DNA of 64,000 nucleotides from Streptomyces tibetensis (lineage in GTDB: Bacteria; Actinomycetota; Actinomycetes; Streptomycetales; Streptomycetaceae): the NCBI RefSeq assembly GCF_007655005.1, contig NZ_SZVW01000024.1:1-64000 (forward strand). Reading direction: 5' to 3'. The translations under genes and the position numbers were made by a program. A model generated the notes under the pieces. That model had not been told where the DNA came from and ran no database searches. It saw only the letters and a list, made by a program, of their open reading frames with translations. Positions 60,744-64,000 of this stretch are shown in pieces. The stretch's first letter is position 1, and each line of letters starts with the position of its first letter.

Positions 60744-62402
60744 ATGGAGACCGAGTCGGAGCCCTACGTCCGTCTTGCGTCCCTGCGACAACTGCACCAG
60801 GTCATGGCCGACATGAACACGGCCCGCAGCCTGGCGGACACACTGCAGACCGTCGCGGAGGGCGTCGTCACCGCCCTCGGGTACGAGCTGGCGTGCGTGA
60901 ACCTCGTACGGCCGGACGGCGACCTCGTCGTCGCCGCCTTCGTCGGGAACCCCGCCGCCGAGGCCCTCATCACCGGCCGGGTCGGCTCGCGCGAGTCCTG
61001 GGAGCGCCGCCTCGGCATGGGCGAGCACTGGGGCGACCTGGTGTTCATACCCCACACCGAGGGCTGGGTCCTCGACGACGACGACGTCCCGCAGTGGTAC
61101 ACCGACGGCCCCGCCCCCCGCTTCGAGGACGAGTGGCACCCCGCCGACCGCCTCTTCGCCCCCATGTACGCGCCCGCCCCGAAGGGCAGCGGGACGTGCG
61201 GCGAACTGATCGGCGTGCTCTCCGTGGACCGGCCGCGCAACGGCCGCCGGCCCGGAGCCTGGGGCCGCGAGGCGCTCCAGATGTACGCCTTCCAGGCCGC
61301 CATCGCCATCAGCAACGCGCGGCTGCGCGCCAACATGCAGCGCGCGCTCGTCCGCCTGGAGCGCGAGCAGCAGGCCCTGCGGGCGAGCGAGGAAAGCTTC
61401 CGGCAGGCCTTCGAGTACGCACCGTCCGGCATGGCCATCGCCGAGATGGGCGGCGACCAGCACGGCCGGATCCTGCGCACCAACGACGCGCTGTGCCGGC
61501 TGCTCGGCCGCCCCGCCTCCGCGATGCGCCGCTACTCCTTCTCCGACCTGGTCCACCCCGAGGACATAGGCACCCTGCTGCGCACCTCGGCGGAGGGCGG
61601 GCGCGCGGAGCTGCGCCTCGGCCGCCGGGACGGCACATACATCTGGGTCAGCCTGCGCAACAGCGTGGTCGCCGACGCCGCCGACGGCCCGCGCTTCCTC
61701 CTCACCCACGTCGAGGACATCGAGGAGCGCAAGCGACGCGAGCTCCAGCTCGCCCACCGTGCCTCGCACGACTCGCTCACCGGCCTGCCGAACTCCGCGG
61801 AGCTGCGCTCGCGCCTGTCCGCCCGGCTCTGTCAACGCGCGTCATCCCCGCACACCGCCGTGGAATCCGTCGACGCGGCCTACGGCCATCCCGACTTCGA
61901 CGTGGTCGGGCCCGGCTTCGACTTCCGGCAGAGCGCCGAGCCGTACGGCGCCTACGACCACCATGTGCACACCGTCGCCCCGGAGGGGAGCCACGACGAC
62001 GGCACCAAGGGCCTCGCCGTGCTCTTCTGCGACCTGGACGGCTTCAAGTCGATCAACGACCGGTTCGGGCACAACGCGGGTGACGCGGTTCTCATCGAGG
62101 TCGCCCGGCGGCTGAGCAACGGCGTCCGCGACGGTGACACGGTCGCCCGGCTCGGGGGTGACGAATTCGTCATCCTGGCCGACGGGCTCGGCCGCGCCGA
62201 CGCGCAGGACCTCGCGGTCCGCCTCCGTAACGAGATCATCCAACCCATCCGCGCCGAGGGGCGGGCCGTCCGGGTCGGTGCCAGCTTCGGCATCGGATGG
62301 GCACACTGTGGAATGACGGCGGACGAAGTGTTGAAATCCGCTGACGAGCGGATGTACGTCGAGAAACGATCTCGTCCCAAACAACACAGACGCGCCGGGT
62401 GA
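60744..62402 (+). CDS. cdgB: Diguanylate cyclase CdgB
   Basis: A 552-residue GAF-PAS-GGDEF protein. GAF spans ~25-210, PAS/PAC ~225-345, GGDEF ~355-545. The active site is complete: metal segment FCDLDGFKSIND, inhibitory RDGD, and LGGDEF. It makes c-di-GMP, which in Streptomyces drives BldD dimerisation and holds back sporulation. Start ATG 60744. It shares GAF, PAS and GGDEF closely with the 1053-residue protein at 10843-14004. Confidence 0.92.
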   Translation: METESEPYVRLASLRQLHQVMADMNTARSLADTLQTVAEGVVTALGYELACVNLVRPDGDLVVAAFVGNPAAEALITGRVGSRESWERRLGMGEHWGDLVFIPHTEGWVLDDDDVPQWYTDGPAPRFEDEWHPADRLFAPMYAPAPKGSGTCGELIGVLSVDRPRNGRRPGAWGREALQMYAFQAAIAISNARLRANMQRALVRLEREQQALRASEESFRQAFEYAPSGMAIAEMGGDQHGRILRTNDALCRLLGRPASAMRRYSFSDLVHPEDIGTLLRTSAEGGRAELRLGRRDGTYIWVSLRNSVVADAADGPRFLLTHVEDIEERKRRELQLAHRASHDSLTGLPNSAELRSRLSARLCQRASSPHTAVESVDAAYGHPDFDVVGPGFDFRQSAEPYGAYDHHVHTVAPEGSHDDGTKGLAVLFCDLDGFKSINDRFGHNAGDAVLIEVARRLSNGVRDGDTVARLGGDEFVILADGLGRADAQDLAVRLRNEIIQPIRAEGRAVRVGASFGIGWAHCGMTADEVLKSADERMYVEKRSRPKQHRRAG

Positions 62403-62519
62403 AGCCCTGGTCAGCGAGTTGATGCGGTCTGAGTCACCCGTTTGGGTCTCTGGGAGCGGGTAGGCTCGCTAACTCACCCGTGTACCGCATGCACCGCACC
62501 TGACTGAGGAGACCAAGGG

Positions 62520-63467
62520 ATGACGCCCGGCAACAACGGCGCGAGCACGCCCGAGGACGACGACCCGTTCGGCTATCTCTACGCCGACGGGCAGGCCAAC
62601 GGAGCCCAGCCGCCGTCCGGGGGCTACGGCTACCCGAACTCGGTCAACCGGGTCAGGGCGGTCGGCACGCGCCCCTATGGCCAGCAGTCGCAGAACGCGA
62701 CGGCGCCGTACGGCCAGGTCCCGCAGCAGCAGGGCGCGTACAGCCAGCCGAACGCGCACTACGCGGCGCCGGAGACGCTGCCGGGTGGTGCGCAGACCGC
62801 GCAGCAGCAGATGCCGGCCGGTGGCGGTGGCGGCCGGGGTGGCCGTGGCCCGAATCACAAGGGTCTGCTGATCGGCGCGATCGCGGTGGTCGCCGCGGTC
62901 GTGATCGGCATCGGTGTGGCCATGCTGGGCGGCGACAAGGACAAGGACGGCGCGTCCGACGAGGTGGGCACGAAGCCGACCCAGTCCCAGGACGCGAAGC
63001 CGAGCCCTTCGGCGAGCAAGGGTGGAGCGACCCGGCAGGATCTCCCGAAGACCGACGCGAAGGCGTTGCGGCTCGGGCCGGGCGTCTCGACCGCGTCGGA
63101 CATCAAGGGCTCGAAGTCCGACGGCGGCGTCTATGTGACCGGCTTCAACCATGTGGGAGCCACGGTCACCTGGACCGTCGACGGCATCAAGAAGGCCGGG
63201 AACTACCGGCTGTACGTGCGTTACTCCGTTCCGGGCGTCGATGCCAACGCCACGCTGGTCGTCAACGGCAAGCCCGAGGACCGGCCGCTCAACATGGAGA
63301 ACTTCGGCGGGACACCGAAGGGCGACTACGAGAAGGGCTGGAAGGAGACGTGGTCCAACGTCAACCTGACGAAGGGCACGAACACGGTCGAGGTCGCCTG
63401 TAACGAGGGCAACCAGTGCGACGCGTTGCTCGACAAGCTCTGGATCGCTCCGGAGCAGGGCCAGTAG
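62520..63467 (+). CDS. Membrane-anchored protein with C-terminal CBM35-like domain
   Basis: A 315-residue protein. Residues 1-115 are Gly/Gln/Tyr-rich and cytoplasmic; one TM helix (GLLIGAIAVVAAVVIGIGVA) is near 120-140; then a Ser/Lys linker. Residues 195-315 (VYVTGFNHVGATVTWTVDGI; GNYRLYVRYSVPG; TLVVNGKPEDRPLNMENFGG; WSNVNLTKGTNTVEVACN) form a carbohydrate-binding module 35-like beta sandwich. Probably binds cell-wall or extracellular sugar. Confidence 0.82.
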   Translation: MTPGNNGASTPEDDDPFGYLYADGQANGAQPPSGGYGYPNSVNRVRAVGTRPYGQQSQNATAPYGQVPQQQGAYSQPNAHYAAPETLPGGAQTAQQQMPAGGGGGRGGRGPNHKGLLIGAIAVVAAVVIGIGVAMLGGDKDKDGASDEVGTKPTQSQDAKPSPSASKGGATRQDLPKTDAKALRLGPGVSTASDIKGSKSDGGVYVTGFNHVGATVTWTVDGIKKAGNYRLYVRYSVPGVDANATLVVNGKPEDRPLNMENFGGTPKGDYEKGWKETWSNVNLTKGTNTVEVACNEGNQCDALLDKLWIAPEQGQ

Positions 63468-63509
63468 AGCGGTAGCGGTCTCGCACCGGGCCGGGTCGGT
63501 GAACCGGGC

Positions 63510-64000
63510 TCACGCCGCGCTGACCTCTCCCGACACCGACACCCGCCCCAGCAGCTCCTCATAAACCCCCCGGTCGAACTCCCCGGCCACCGGTGCTGTC
63601 ACCGTCGCCGCCGCCAGGGCCGTCGCCCGGATGAGGCGGGTCGGCCAGGGGAGTCGGTCCGACAAGCCCGAGAGCAGGCCTGCCACCGCCGCGTCGCCCG
63701 CGCCCGTCGGATTGCCTCGTAGCGAGGTAGGGGGGAGCGCACGCCAGCGGCCTTCCCGGGTGACTGCCAGGAGGCCCTCCGGGCCGAGGGACGCGACCAC
63801 CGCGGCCGCGCCTCGGCGGCGGGCGTCCTGGGTCGCGCGGAGTGGGTCGTGGGAGCCCGTGAGTTCCGCCAGTTCGTCGGCGTTCGGCTTGATGATGTCC
63901 GGGCGGGCCGCGACGCCCCGGCGCAGGGGCTCGCCGCTGGTGTCCAGGAGGACCGGGACCGCGAAGGAGCGGGCCGTGCGGACCAGTCCCGCGTACGCCC
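63510..64000 (-). CDS. PfkB-family sugar kinase (1-phosphofructokinase-like), 5' end beyond window
   Basis: The 163 visible residues are the C-terminal half of a ribokinase-fold kinase. PDIIKPNADELAELTG and the catalytic GNPTGAGDAAVAGLLSGLS (GAGD base Asp) are intact. The first part suits the phosphofructokinase/tagatose-kinase group. In S. coelicolor a similar gene lies beside nagA, outside this window. Confidence 0.85.
   Translation of the reverse strand, partial: AYAGLVRTARSFAVPVLLDTSGEPLRRGVAARPDIIKPNADELAELTGSHDPLRATQDARRRGAAAVVASLGPEGLLAVTREGRWRALPPTSLRGNPTGAGDAAVAGLLSGLSDRLPWPTRLIRATALAAATVTAPVAGEFDRGVYEELLGRVSVSGEVSAA

Overview
The window is a stretch of Streptomyces chromosome. Coding GC is very high, GTG starts and stop/start overlaps (GTGA, ATGA) are common, and the core genes occur in the order I remember from S. 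coelicolor around SCO4226-SCO4285: nickel-binding DUF4242 protein, PhoU, PhoR-PhoP, CarD, IspD-IspF, CysS, RlmB, DoxX, MsiK, a SoxR-type quinone oxidoreductase, TerD, CdgB. The SCO assignments come from memory, not from a search.

Layout. 0-8 kb is accessory: a DUF6415 pair, an XRE-PLD regulator with a NUDIX hydrolase, a GNAT, small membrane and zinc-binding proteins, a secreted lipase and a VOC gene broken by a 23-bp duplication. 8-17 kb carries a LysR/SnoaL/NmrA group, a 1053-aa HTH-GAF-GAF-PAS-GGDEF protein that has lost its metal-binding Asp residues, two intergenic minisatellites, and a DGPF/ECF42 sigma pair. 17-29 kb is core: phosphate sensing, CarD, isoprenoid and cysteinyl-tRNA genes, RlmB and DoxX. 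29-36 kb has a MerR-controlled hydrolase/MFS pair, a sugar-phosphate nucleotidyltransferase, MsiK, a WYL regulator with its DUF3224 target, and tRNA-Thr(TGT).

36.2-47.7 kb looks like an island. It begins beside tRNA-Thr with an integrase remnant and holds a complete selenocysteine system (selD, selA, selB, tRNA-Sec) plus an acyl-CoA-dehydrogenase-like protein, a cytosolic PhnD-like binding protein and a TusA/ferritin-like fusion. Converging on tRNA-Sec is a tight operon: lipoprotein, MauE-like, MauD-like thioredoxin, Tat-exported Cys-rich protein, a six-TM CcdA/MauF-like membrane protein and two small proteins. The membrane protein is the main discovery. A 19-codon ORF encoding its first TM helix ends in UGA, and that UGA is in frame with the 191-codon ORF encoding the other five helices. 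Read as selenocysteine it gives the motif FSPUGQS, where redox-active relatives of this family have SPC. A hairpin with a GGUC apical loop lies 18-21 nt after the UGA, almost the spacing in E. coli fdhF. I infer a selenoprotein membrane redox carrier that, with the MauE- and MauD-like proteins, matures or reduces the exported Cys-rich protein; the E-D-A-like gene order recalls methylamine dehydrogenase maturation genes.

47.7-64 kb: an ECF sigma factor with a membrane protein carrying a catalytically dead L,D-transpeptidase fold, an antibiotic kinase-like gene, an MFS exporter with a quinone oxidoreductase behind a SoxR box, FAD oxidoreductase, pentapeptide protein, M1 peptidase lipoprotein, TerD, ArfB-type release factor, flavin reductase, CdgB behind a BldD-type palindrome, a CBM35-like membrane protein, and the 3' part of a PfkB sugar kinase cut by the window edge.
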